From STC-113 sp964618565 (GTDB lineage Bacteria; Patescibacteriota; Gracilibacteria; BD1-5; UBA2023), in contig CAZUBA010000024.1 in the NCBI GenBank assembly GCA_964618565.1, forward strand, positions 1-29,921: a DNA stretch of 29,921 bases, written 5' to 3'. The translations under genes were made by a program, and so were the position numbers. This document shows positions 1-9,348 of this stretch, piece by piece (position 1 is the first letter of the stretch; each line of letters opens with the position of its first letter). The notes beneath the pieces were generated by a model. That model saw only the letters and a list, made by a program, of their open reading frames with translations, ran no database searches and was not told the DNA's origin.

Positions 1-112
1 TCATTATAGTGACTCTTACAACTACTTGACATAAAATAGAAAATATGCAGAACTTAGAAATAAGATGACATCTGCGAAAGACAAAAAAAGCGAATCCCAA
101 CTTAAACAATTC

Positions 113-143
113 AAAAAACCTGACTCACGAGTCAGGTTTTTTT
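113..143 (+). terminator. Rho-independent terminator
   Basis: A perfect stem of about 13 bp (A-run plus CCTGACT pairing with AGTCAGG) closes on a 4-nt loop and runs into seven T residues. It probably ends a transcript entering from the left edge, whose gene is not recognisable in the first 110 bases. Confidence 0.85.
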
Positions 144-186
144 AAACCTGAAAAACCGAAGCCCGACATGCTGCGAAAAATAAAAA

Positions 187-219
187 GAAAACCGGAACTG
201 CAGAGTTCCGGTTTTTTTT
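187..219 (+). terminator. Rho-independent terminator
   Basis: The stem AACCGGAACT / AGTTCCGGTT with loop GCAG is followed by eight T residues. It lies about 45 bp after the previous terminator, so the two form a tandem pair. The short stretch between them shows no gene. Confidence 0.85.
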
Positions 220-302
220 GCCCTAAAAAACTAAAGCCACCATAGATAGAACTAAGAACTAAGAGCTGAGAGCCGAGGATTTAAATCATAACTTCAAACA
301 GC

Positions 303-509
303 ATGAACACAAATAGACAGGGAGAAAACTGCAGGATTGCAGGAACAAGGGAAGAATGAGGATGGACTACGATAAGCGCAAATGGATGGTCGGAATATGT
401 ACGACCTGAAAGCTTCGAAAGACAGGAAAAGGACTGGGACAACGAGAAATGGAATAGGGCGCTCAAAAGCACGAAAGAAAGAATAAACGAAACCCTAGAA
501 CAGAAATAG
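303..509 (+). CDS. Small protein of unknown function (68 aa)
   Basis: An ATG-to-TAG frame of 69 codons that is open only if TGA at 357-359 is glycine. The product is hydrophilic and charged, Trp-rich for its size, with no signal peptide or membrane segment; the second half (rich in E, K, R) looks helical. I do not recognise a family. It lies 24 bp upstream of the longest possible udk frame, on the same strand, so the two may be co-transcribed. No clear Shine-Dalgarno sequence precedes the ATG. It could be a chance frame, but its position after two terminators and its continuity suggest a real gene. Confidence 0.45.
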
Positions 510-613
510 CTTAAAACTTAACTCCAACAAACATGAAAAAATCAAGTCTTCTCATGCTCTCAGGGGGTGTGAAAAAATACAACACAAGAACATATGAACT
601 GGAAGAAGGAATA

Positions 614-1213
614 ATGAGAAGCAAGATAATCATAAACTGGCTCTTGAACATGAACGACAGACCGAATATAATCCAAATAGCAGGAGGCTCTGCATCAGGC
701 AAAACAAGCAAGGTGACCAAAATCCTCGAAGACCACTACCGAGAAAAGATAATAAGAATCTCGATGGATGACTACTACTTCGGCAAAACATACATGCAAG
801 CCGAAGCTAAAAAAGGCCGAGAACTGAACTGGGACCAGCCAGAAGCTATCGACATTATGCAGCTGAGCGAACATATAGAGCTCCTCAAAATAGGCAAATC
901 CATAAAAAAGCCCATCTACTCGATGAAAGAATCCGAACCCTACGCCAAAGAAGATATCCTGCCAGCCAAAATCATAATAATCGAATGACTCTTTGCTTTG
1001 AGCTCTGGACTGCATGAACTGGGTGATTTAAATATCTTCACTCACGCAAACAGGGATACCCGACTTAACCGAAGAATATTAAGAGACCAAGAAAGGACAG
1101 GACAGACTGCAGAAGAAATCACGAGATACTTCAACGGAACAGTCGAGCCGATGCACCAGAAATATATCGAAAGCACTTCCAGGAATGCTCATATAATAAT
1201 AGAAAATAACTAA
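614..1213 (+). CDS. udk: Uridine kinase (code 25)
   Basis: Phosphorylates uridine and cytidine to UMP and CMP in cytosolic pyrimidine salvage. From the chosen start, the P-loop GGSASGKT is at residues 24-31, the substrate motif SMDDYYF near 57-64, and the family motif IIIIEGLFAL near 120-130. The glycine of this EG motif is TGA (986-988), so under the standard code the gene would appear split. The length, 199 aa, is close to the usual 205-215. I chose ATG 614 because AGAAGGA lies just upstream; ATG 533 is in frame and would add 27 residues but has no ribosome site. ATG 650 would give the most typical N-terminus. Ends with TAA just before a terminator hairpin. Family assignment is secure. Confidence 0.9.
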
Positions 1214-1238
1214 ATCCGAATATAGAAGAGCAAACAAT

Positions 1239-1267
1239 AAAGAGGCTTCAAGAAGTCTCTTTATATT
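1239..1267. terminator. Hairpin terminator between udk and the M3 peptidase gene
   Basis: The stem AAAGAGGCTT / AAGTCTCTTT (one G-T pair, loop CAAG) is A-rich before and T-rich after. It lies between the convergent ends of udk (+) and the peptidase gene (-), so it could serve both. Confidence 0.6.
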
Positions 1268-1308
1268 TATTAATCCCTTTGTTCTCAATTCTCAATTCTC
1301 AAATCTTC

Positions 1309-3306
1309 TTAAAATCCTTGTTTTTTGAAATAAGCTTCCAGTTCCACATCCCTTCACATGAAGCCATGGAATAATTCTTTAGCTGGTTTTATTGCTCATT
1401 GGGACAAGATCGTTTTGTAGAATTTTTCTCAAACTTCTAAATTGAATAATCAATTTTTCTTGAACTCACTAAACACGTCCGCTTCAATTATCTCTGCCCA
1501 AAGATAGCTATAGTAACCCGCAGCATAACCTCAGGCGAAAATGTGCGTGAAGCTGGCATGTATTTTTGTCATGTCCCTTTGAAGTTCGAATAGGGAGATT
1601 TCTTGAGATATTTTAAATACCTTTTCATCAAGCTCCTCCACCGTTTCAGGTGGTTCATCAGTATGCAGAATCATGTCCATCATTCAATACTGATTCTGGA
1701 TAAGCGCTCAAATTCAAGAAAGAAAATGCTCAAGATTATCTAATTTTTCCAGAAGATCGTCGGGAATGACTTCTCATGTTTCTGAATTTTTAGCGAAAGT
1801 TTTCGTGGACTCTTTGTCGATGCACCAGTTTTCCATGAGCTGAGACGGCAATTCGACAAAATCCCATTCTACGTTTGGTCAGCTAAGGCTTGAGTGTTTT
1901 GATTCTGATAACATCATATGAAGTCAATGTCAGAATTCATGGAACATGGTTCTGGCATTTCACATATTGAGGAATGCTTTTCAATCTGTTCATCTCTGGA
2001 AAGAGCAGACATTGACGGTTATAGGATCCTTATCTGCTGTTGTGATTTTTAATTTTTCTCTAAGAATATCAGCCCAAGCTCAGCTGGATTTCTCTTTACG
2101 ATAAAACATATCCATGATGAAATATGATTTGAATTCTCATCATATGAAAGCTTTATATACTTTAATTTCAGGATCATATTTCGGGGCATCGGATTCTTCA
2201 AACCTTATTCAATATAATTTTTCTGCAATATCAAAAACTCACTTTTTGACTATATCATATTCAAAATATTTCTTAACTTCTTTCTCATCGACCTGATATT
2301 TCTTCTCTTTGAGGATCCTGGAATAATATGCGATATCCCATTGTTCAAATGAATCCAAGGAAAAGAAGTCTCGTATTTCTTTTATGTCTGCTTCTCATTT
2401 GATTTTTGCTCTTTCTCGGATTTTTCCAAGCAATTCTATGACTTGTAGAGGACTTTCTGCCATTTTGTCCACAAGCGAATTCTCTGCAAAATTCTTATGT
2501 CAGAGTATATTTGATTCTTCTTTCCTTAATTTGAGGATCTCTAATATCATAGGCCGGTTATCGTATTTTCAGCTCGCCGCTTTTATGTTGTAGAAGGTGA
2601 AGAAATGTTTCCTGACGAGGCTTGAGGAACAGTATTTCATCACAGCCAAAAATGATGTTATGTCGCTTGTGAATTTAAATCAAGTTTTCCCGTCAGCTAT
2701 GGCCTTTTGTCAGGCAACATCAAGATCATCTGCTGGCATTTCTTTCAGTAATTCATCATCCTCAAAGAAATATTCAAATTCCTTTTCACTATCAAGGACA
2801 TTGTTTGAGAAATCAAAGCTTAATTTTCACATTATCTGATTTATTTCCTTAAGCCTATTTTGCTTCTCTTCAGGAAGATGGATTCAATTCTGTTCAAAAT
2901 GCCTTATCGCGAGATCGATGATTCTTTTTTGTTCTACGTCAAGTTTGCAATTATCTCTGCAATGCAAATACATTTCATAATATGGTCTCGAAAAATCGAC
3001 TTCATTTGCAAAATCCATGTATAAAGGCCTGAAATCATCTATAATTTTTCTTAAGTCATCTGAGGAATTCACTCATTCATAGTGATTCAATAGACTAAAG
3101 AGATAATGGAGCAAATTCTCATCCTCAAATATCTCAAAAGTTATATCCTCTTTAGGAGTCGAGAGAAGCTTTGAAAATATCTTTTTTCTTTCGTCCAACA
3201 AGCCTACTAGGATTTCAGGTACAATTTTTAAGGCTTCAGGATTGAACAAGGCATTAAAATCAGGTACTCAGGGTTTTTTAAGCTCTTCTATGATTGTTTC
3301 TTTCAT
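1309..3306 (-). CDS. M3-family zinc oligopeptidase (OpdA/Dcp-like)
   Basis: A cytosolic zinc metallopeptidase that degrades short peptides, for example those released by proteasome-like proteases or signal-peptide turnover. The frame is 665 codons from ATG 3306 to TAA and uses TGA for Gly throughout. The catalytic motif HEFGH is at residues 456-460 (two nearby glycines, one inside HEFGH, are TGA), followed about 30 residues later by VELPS, which carries the third zinc ligand. The C-terminus has the family hallmarks GGYAAGYYSYLWAE and FMGRDVELEAY, ending in KKQGF. Length fits oligopeptidase A/Dcp (about 680). I cannot separate OpdA from Dcp by eye, so no symbol is given. It lies 131 bp after the prepilin gene on the same strand. 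Confidence 0.92.
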
Positions 3307-3437
3307 GGTTGTTTTTTATATAGTTAAATTCCTGTTGAAGCAGGTAGAGCTTAATGAAAAAATGATAATAATCAAATATTCCGATTTACAGATATTGAGT
3401 TTTTTGATAATGAATTTAAAGTTTAATAGGAATCAAA

Positions 3438-4748
3438 TTATCTGGTTGCAATATAAGATGCCTGTATCTCTCAACTTGAGAGTGCGCGATTATATACTTT
3501 AACTTCATCGAGAATTCAATACAACTTTCCTCAAAATGTAAAATTCGCAGCTGATCAATATAGGATTTTTTCTGTGATTGCTTCTCATTTTAGCATTCAA
3601 TTTATATATACTTTCGTGTTGTCTCAGTTTTGTACAAGAGATAGTTTATACCACTTATTTTTGTCTACTTTTTCTCAAATATAATATTTCGTATAACCTG
3701 ATGCTTTTGAAACTAATAATCTGGTTCAATTAAATTCTTGATCTTCCTCATAATCAAATCTGTATCCATATCAAGCTCATTCTGAGGGAAGCCATTTTCC
3801 AGCAATATCAAAATAATTGGCATCATTTGATCCCCTATAGACCCAAGCATCAATAGAAAATGTTCAGGTTAAAGATAGAGACGTTCAATTTGTAAATAAA
3901 TAATTTTTTGTTTGACTGTTATCTGAATTAAGATTATATAAGAACAATCATTTTCCCACTTTACCTCCTACGAATTTAAAAGCATTTTCAATATCAGAAC
4001 AACTCACATTTGAACCACTGTTGTAGCAAGTCGCATCATTTCAATTTCAGCTCATATCCTTCATTAAATTTCAATTTAGGGTTTCCATGTCCCAATATCC
4101 CATCAATCAAGCAGAATTTTTTGAGAGTAAAGTATCGCTTATCCTTTCCGAAGCGGAAAGTTGGGTTATATATTTTCAAGTTCAATCATTGACAACATCA
4201 ATTCATGTAAAAGTGGGAGATAGCTTATTTTCAACTGGATCCAATGTTCCGCTAGAAAGCAAAATTCAAAGAATATCTCATTTTGTTAACGGCAATCTTT
4301 TTGAATAATCGGCAGCAAAGGCGGAAGGAAGATAACTCAGGCTTACATTGTTTCCATCTTCTAAGAATCATAATATTTGGAATTTGCTTTGGCTAGAATT
4401 AGTTGAATATGTATAGAAGCCATTATCTAAAGGATCTTTTCATCAGGATAATTTTATGATATTCAAAACACTGGATCAGGCTTTTCATTGATATCAGACC
4501 AGACTTCATGATGTCGTAAGTGATATAAACGAATCAGGAATAGGATATTTTCAAGATACGGCGTTGAAAACTCACAATCATTTTGATATATTAGACATAT
4601 CAGACAAGCGGGTGGAATCACGAGAAGAAGCTGATTGACTAGAAAAAGACAAGAATGCAATCGTTGCAAGTATTGCAAGTATCACTATGACTACAATAAG
4701 TTCTACAAGAGTGAATGCGTTTGAGTTTGGTTTTTTGAGTATAAACAT
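3438..4748 (-). CDS. Type IV prepilin-like protein with C-terminal LamG-like domain
   Basis: A 436-aa protein. The N-terminus is a class III (prepilin) signal: a short basic leader ending in NSNA, then FTLVEL with Glu at mature position 5, then a hydrophobic helix (about residues 12-33). Prepilin peptidase would cut before Phe12. Residues from about 245 to the end look like a concanavalin A/LamG-like jelly roll: GYWDMETLNG, DMSGNGNDA, INAWVY-like SIDAWVY, KVYINGM and the closing LDEVKVYNRALS. More than 30 glycines are TGA, so no standard-code frame survives. Such proteins are probably exported and assembled at the cell surface as large (minor) pilins or pseudopilins, with the LamG part binding glycans or host surface. 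Function beyond pilin-like export is inference. Confidence 0.88.
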
Positions 4749-4817
4749 GAATGATTTTTTAATAATTAAAAACCTTCATAGTTTATCTAAATATTCTTAA
4801 TAATCAAAATTTAATAT

Positions 4818-4847
4818 TTGCATTTCGTGTAATATGAATAATATATA
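4818..4847 (+). promoter_or_regulatory. Candidate rnpB promoter
   Basis: TTGCAT (4818-4823) and TATATA (4842-4847) are separated by 18 bp and would start transcription at about 4852-4855, where the P1 stem of RNase P RNA begins. The match to sigma-70 consensus is moderate and the region is very AT-rich. Confidence 0.4.
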
Positions 4848-4999
4848 AATATCTTTCTTTGGGCAGATGCTTACTGCGAAGAAATTCGGAGAGGAAAGTC
4901 TGGACACTACTAAAGACGCTATAGCAGATAACGACTGCGGTCGGAATGCATAATCCATAAGATTCCGATACGGCCAGTGCCACAGAGACAATACTAAGG

Positions 5000-5099
5000 N
5001 NNNNNNNNNNNNNNNNNNNNNNNNNNNNNNNNNNNNNNNNNNNNNNNNNNNNNNNNNNNNNNNNNNNNNNNNNNNNNNNNNNNNNNNNNNNNNNNNNNN
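5000..5099. other. Assembly gap (100 N) inside rnpB
   Basis: Exactly 100 unknown bases, the conventional placeholder length. The 55 bp on each side are identical, which suggests two overlapping contig ends that were not merged. Confidence 0.95.
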
Positions 5100-5154
5100 A
5101 ATGCATAATCCATAAGATTCCGATACGGCCAGTGCCACAGAGACAATACTAAGG

Positions 5155-5257
5155 GTTAGAACTTAGATTTTAGAACTTAGAACTTAGAGTTTGAAAGAGA
5201 TCAATATTCATTTTCCGCGTTCAACTAATAACTAAGGTCTAAAATCTAAGTTCTAAC
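5155..5257 (+). repeat. 26-bp inverted repeat expanding rnpB P12
   Basis: The arms at 5155-5180 and 5232-5257 are complementary at 25 of 26 positions and enclose about 51 nt. The left arm and loop contain repeated AACTTAG heptamers. The insertion falls where bacterial RNase P RNA tolerates length variation (P12). Confidence 0.85.
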
Positions 5258-5490
5258 CCCGAAAGGTGAAAAGCCTTTGGGTGTGAGCAATCGCTACTGA
5301 AGGATAACCGGGGTGACCTGGGTAAGTGGGTAAACCCTATAGAGTGCAAAAGGAATGGTGCCTTTCAGATGAATACGTGTCTTAGCGCATCTGAATCGCA
5401 TACCTTGCTTGAGGTTTCGGGCAACTGAAATCCTAGATAGATTAGCATCGAAATACAGAATCCGGCTTATTACCCTAAGAAAGAAATATA

Positions 5491-5525
5491 AAAAAACTGT
5501 AGGAAACTACAGCTTTTTTATTTTT
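5491..5525 (+). terminator. rnpB terminator
   Basis: The hairpin CTGTAG-GAAA-CTACAG, flanked by an A-run and a long T-run, lies directly after the P1 3' strand. Confidence 0.9.
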
Positions 5526-5537
5526 TAATTTTGAAAA

Positions 5538-5566
5538 TTATTGATTGAATAGGGTTTTTCTATAAT
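5538..5566 (+). promoter_or_regulatory. Candidate promoter of the amidohydrolase-adk-hemW gene run
   Basis: A consensus -10 TATAAT (5561-5566) lies 26 bp before the first ATG. The best -35 at 17-bp spacing, TTATTG (5538-5543), is weak. The position between the rnpB terminator and the first gene supports it. Confidence 0.5.
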
Positions 5567-5591
5567 ATAATTAAAGAATTTAATTTCCATC

Positions 5592-6299
5592 ATGAAAGAA
5601 ACAAATTATTGAATCAAAATAAAATGAATTTCAAAATATATCATCGTTGCCACACATTGAGCTTGAGATGATATAAATACAGATCTGTTGACTGAAATTG
5701 TGGCCAGGAAACTTTGAGCTTTTGCCATCATAAACAATAAATTCTTTAAGCCTACAAGTCCCTTAAGGAATGTTTATCCAGATTACGCAGAGGATTTTAA
5801 CAGACTGCCTTTTCTTATATGAAGCAATGAATATGATTGGACAAGAAAGAAAAAAGAAATGAATGAATTTTATTGTGATCTAGAGGAATGTGTTATCGAG
5901 GCAAAACAATATTCAAATTGTTCTAAGGCAATAATCATTCATATTCATTGAATGCGGAATGACTGAAATAATTGAATAGATATTTGAATTTGAATGAATT
6001 TCAAATGAAGAAAAGTTAAGAGTTCATCTAGACTTAATCTCATTTTATGAAAAGAAACATTATCAGTCAAACTAGCCAATGATATGAAAGATAGCTTGAA
6101 CAGACATTTAAATTCTTTTTGACTTTTTGCAAATATATGAGAGAATTTTAATGCTCAATACAAATGCTTTTGAATACAATATTCCAAAGTAATTGAAAAT
6201 GACATATTTCAACTGGAAATTTGTAGAGAATTAAGAGAAGAGCATAATTTGGATACTGTAACAGGAATACTTGGAAAAGTGATTTTAGAAATTTTTTAA
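5592..6299 (+). CDS. N-formylglutamate amidohydrolase-like protein
   Basis: A 235-aa soluble protein, open only with TGA as Gly. Visible motifs fit the FGase/zinc amidohydrolase fold: ATHGAGDDINTDLL near residues 20-33, a DFNR tetrad near 68-71 like the DxNR of the family, IHIHGM mid-protein (possible metal-binding histidines), and a late FQLEICRELR helix comparable to the Glu-containing segment that ends these enzymes. Family members hydrolyse N-formyl or N-acyl amino acids, but substrate cannot be read here. First gene of a plus-strand run, 10 bp before adk. The assignment rests on motif recall, so a related amidohydrolase is possible. Confidence 0.6.
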
Positions 6300-6309
6300 T
6301 AATATTATC

Positions 6310-6933
6310 ATGAATATCGTACTCGTCTGAATCCAATGAAGCTGAAAATGAACACAGGCTAGGCTTATAGAAGAAAAATATAGCTATAGCTTCTTTGAGA
6401 TGTGACAGAAGCTGAGGAACTTCTGCGAATTATGATTACGAGAATCTGCACAAGTCAAAGAATATGTAACTGCCTGAAAATTGGTTCCGATCGAACTAAT
6501 ATGAAAAATCCTGAAACATTATAGGGATACGCATAAAGAGAATTTTGTGCTTTTTGATTGAATTCCAAGAAGCATAGAACAAAAGGAGATGTTTGATATG
6601 ATTATAGATGAATATGTGATATTTTATCTTGATTTAAGCAAGGAATTGGCAATTAAAAGGCTTAGCTGAAGAAGAATAGACCCAAAAACAGGAGAAAGCT
6701 TCTGACCTGATTTCATATGAGATATGAATCCTGCCACTGGAAATAAGCTTATAACAAGAGCTGACGACACTCCAGAGGCAGTCAAAAAAAGAGTTGAGAC
6801 TTTTTATTCAAATACTCTTCCGCTCATATCAGCATGGACTGACGAATGAAGAAAAATTTATGAGATTGATGCATCGAAATCTGTAGAAAAAGTATTTGAA
6901 CAGATAATAGATATAATGGAGAACAAGTTCTAG
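6310..6933 (+). CDS. adk: Adenylate kinase
   Basis: Interconverts ATP + AMP and 2 ADP in the cytosol. Length 207 aa is normal. The P-loop GIQGSGKGTQA begins at residue 7 and has four glycines encoded by TGA. FDGIPRSIEQ is the AMP-binding DGFPR motif with Ile for Phe, LSGRRIDPKTG starts the LID, and LITRADDTPEAVKKR followed by the YSNTLPLI segment is the conserved core. The LID has no Cys4 zinc site. Thirteen glycines are TGA, which makes this the clearest single demonstration of the reassigned code in the window. Co-directional with its neighbours at a 10-bp gap. Confidence 0.96.
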
Positions 6934-7012
6934 TCAAGCGTCATATAAATGATATTGACAAATTAGATATTTTCAATATAAGTTAAATGATTATATTAAA
7001 AATATCTTTTTT

Positions 7013-8101
7013 ATGGCTAAAAATTTTCCAGATAGAAATGAAGAGGCAAAGTCTGCAGAACAGGATTTGAATCAATCTCTTTCTTCTATTTTCCATTTGA
7101 TCTGAACCTATGACAGTAGAAAATATAAGACTAAGTCAGATTTTTTGAGGAGCTTGTGAGAGCCGACAATAAAAGAATTTATCAGAAGATTCCAGCAAGT
7201 CTTGGAAACAGGATGCGATAAGGGCATGGATGAATTTGTATTTCCACAGGCACGAAGACGGGATCATTATAAAATCTGAGAGAAGCTCTGGTATATCCCG
7301 CGTCCTGAAGATCCTAGGGATGATTATGAATTCAAAATATCAAAAGTCAAAAGCATTGAATCTTGGGATTCATGAATGACTCTGGATAAATATGATTTAT
7401 GCGTATTTTTTGAAAATTGTGATTTTGTTCCGCTTCGCAGCATTAGGGTGATTTCGGAAAAAGAAATAAGCTTGATACATAAGAATAACCTGTTGCCTAA
7501 ACTGGAAAGGTTGCTAGATATAAGATGAGAGCAGGAATTCATTAAGATGCTAAGATGACTCGTCAATGATTATTCTATGCCAGAAAGATGTGAAGAAGTG
7601 AAGTGACTGGTAAACGTACTGTTGCAAAGGCAAGAGCAAGTTATAATAGCACCGAAAGATAGGGAAAACGGACATTATAAAGCATGAGATTTGGTATGGT
7701 ATAACCCGAACGATTTCTATGACAGAGATTTGAGTCTGATAAAAAAACATGAATATGATTATCATTTAGGTGAGATTCAAAAAATATATTGAGATGGAGA
7801 GATTTCAAGCGAAGGATGAAAGTTTAATGCTGCAAGATTATTGATCGATTGAAGGGAAATTCCCCTCAGAAGCAATAAAGTCTTCTCTTGCGATGAAATC
7901 CTAAAAATCTACTATAAAGGTCTATATGCACAATTAAGGGAAAGGGCTGATCATTCTGAAAAAAGGATGCCTGAAGTCATAAGTATAAATATCTATTACC
8001 GATGGTTTAAACAGGCTGAGGAAATTTGAATTGATAATCTGGAGGATTTCTTTAAACTGAAAATAGATCAATTTAAGAAAAACGAACCTAAAAAAATATA
8101 A
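7013..8101 (+). CDS. Protein of unknown function with an internal duplication
   Basis: A 362-aa soluble, charged protein with no signal peptide or membrane helix; I do not recognise the family. Two modules resemble each other. The first begins HYKIGEKLWYIP (about residue 86) and ends in FVPLRSIRVISEKEI. The second begins HYKAGDLVWYNP (about 223) and ends in EIPLRSNKVFSCDEI. Each would be a small beta-rich unit with a HYKxG, WYxP and PLRS pattern, linked by a helical region. The C-terminus is helical and Lys-rich. It sits 4 bp before hemW (TAA then ATG), so translation is probably coupled. Starts 79 bp after adk. Confidence 0.75.
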
Positions 8102-8104
8102 GAA

Positions 8105-9346
8105 ATGAATTACTATATCCACATTCCTTTTTGTAGAAGCAAGTGCAAATATTGCCACTTTGCTTCTTTTTCTTGAATGGAGAATATATTGATTGAGAGA
8201 TATCTGGGTTTCCTGAAGAAAGAGATAAGGGAATTTTGCAACGCCCCAAGCCCGGTCCCGTCTGCGGGACCGGGCTACTCCTCCATTTACTTCTGAGGAT
8301 GAACGCCATCTATACTCAGGATTGAGGAATTAAAAGGGATTTTGGGAGAGTTTAGCTTAAATCTCTCTCCTAATTTAGGGGAGATTAAGAGGGGTATTAA
8401 CGAATCCGAGTGTGAGGATGTCATTCTGAACTTGATTCAGAATCCAATTCTCAATTGTCAGATGGATCCTGAAATAAATTCAGGATGACATAAAATAAAT
8501 TCAGGATGACATAAAATAAATTCAGGATGACATAATCAGAATATCGAAATCACTCTTGAGGCAAATCCGGAATTCATAACTAGGGAATATGTCGATTGAC
8601 TGAAAAGAATATGAATAAATAGGATAAGCATCTGAGTTCAGACACTGAGAGAAAAATCTCTTGCAGAGATATGAAGATGCAAGGAAGAGGTGATATTCAG
8701 TGCGCTTGATGTTTTGGAAGAATCTGGATTCGATAATGTATGAGTGGATTTTATAGTATGATTGCCACACGTGGAGAAGTGAGATGCGAAAAAAGATATA
8801 GAGATGCTACTAAGCAGATATAAAGTCATAAAGCATGTAAGCGTTTATATGTTAGAGGATGGGAAATATCCTGAAAATTGGAAAGAGAATTCTCTCAAAG
8901 AAGATGAATTATGAAGAGAATACGAGGAGGTTGCAGATTTCTTGGAATCAATCGGATTCGGTCGCTATGAGATATCGAATTTCGCAAAGAGCGGATTTGA
9001 ATGCGTCCATAATTCCTGATATTGGAATCATACTCCTTACAGGTGATTCTGACTCAGCGCGGCAAGCTTCACAGATAACAGAAGATATGCGAATACTCAG
9101 AACTTCATAGGATATTACACAGGAGTTCTGGAATATGAAGAAGAGCTGACTACAGAAGACATAAGAATGGAAAAAAACATTTTTGATATCAGGACAAAAT
9201 GATTGCCTTACGATAAAGTTCTAAATCAAGTGAAATATGAAGAATTCAAAAATGAAATGCTGATTTCAGAATCTTGAAACAATATAAAAATCACAAATAA
9301 ATGAGCAGCTCTAGCGGACTATATCTTTAAGGAATTATTTTTATAA
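8105..9346 (+). CDS. hemW: HemW-like radical SAM heme chaperone/coproporphyrinogen oxidase homologue
   Basis: A 413-aa radical SAM protein. The 4Fe-4S motif CRSKCKYC uses Cys10, 14 and 17. Family motifs follow in order: IYFGGGTPSIL (62-71), IEITLEANPE (about 147-156), ISIGVQTLRE, FIVGLPH, and YWNHTPYRGFGLSAASF with a C-terminal winged-helix-like region. HemW homologues handle heme and were long annotated as oxygen-independent coproporphyrinogen oxidases. The protein is about 30-60 residues longer than usual because two DNA repeats are inserted in frame: a GC-rich hairpin (residues about 47-57) and three 21-bp repeats (residues about 122-143). Both fall between conserved blocks, so the protein may still fold. 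Four base pairs separate it from the gene before it. Confidence 0.9.
8247..8274. repeat. GC-rich 12-bp hairpin inside hemW
   Basis: AGCCCGGTCCCG and its exact reverse complement flank the loop TCTG. It is far more GC-rich than its surroundings and is read through as part of HemW between the first helix and the GGGTPS strand. Confidence 0.85.
8419..8533. repeat. Palindromic element with three 21-bp tandem repeats inside hemW
   Basis: GTCATTCTGAA at 8419 is nearly the inverse of the TTCAGGATGAC copies that follow. Three 21-bp units (8471-8491, 8492-8512, 8513-8533) each encode seven residues, reading INSGGHK, so the frame is preserved. Confidence 0.85.
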
Positions 9347-9348
9347 TT

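Larger units (their letters stand above)
4852..5488 (+). ncRNA. rnpB: RNase P RNA (interrupted by an assembly gap)
   Basis: The catalytic RNA that matures tRNA 5' ends. The conserved 5' core GAGGAAAGTCTGGACAC (4890s), the GCCACAGAGAC segment, GGGTGTGAGCAATCGC and the 3' signature ACAGAATCCGGCTTAT are present. The ends TTTCTTTGGG (from 4854) and CCCTAAGAAA (5473-5482) pair as P1 with one mismatch. A 100-N gap (5000-5099) is flanked on both sides by the same 55 bp (4945-4999 and 5100-5154), so the real gene is probably about 480 nt. A 26-bp inverted repeat (5155-5180 / 5232-5257) expands the variable P12 region and accounts for about 100 nt of extra length. Confidence 0.93.

Noticed and set aside
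3..237. A TGA-tolerant plus-strand frame through both terminators
   Set aside because: It crosses two perfect terminator hairpins and has no recognisable content.
4797..5138. Two minus-strand frames crossing the N gap
   Set aside because: They consist of antisense RNase P RNA and unknown bases.
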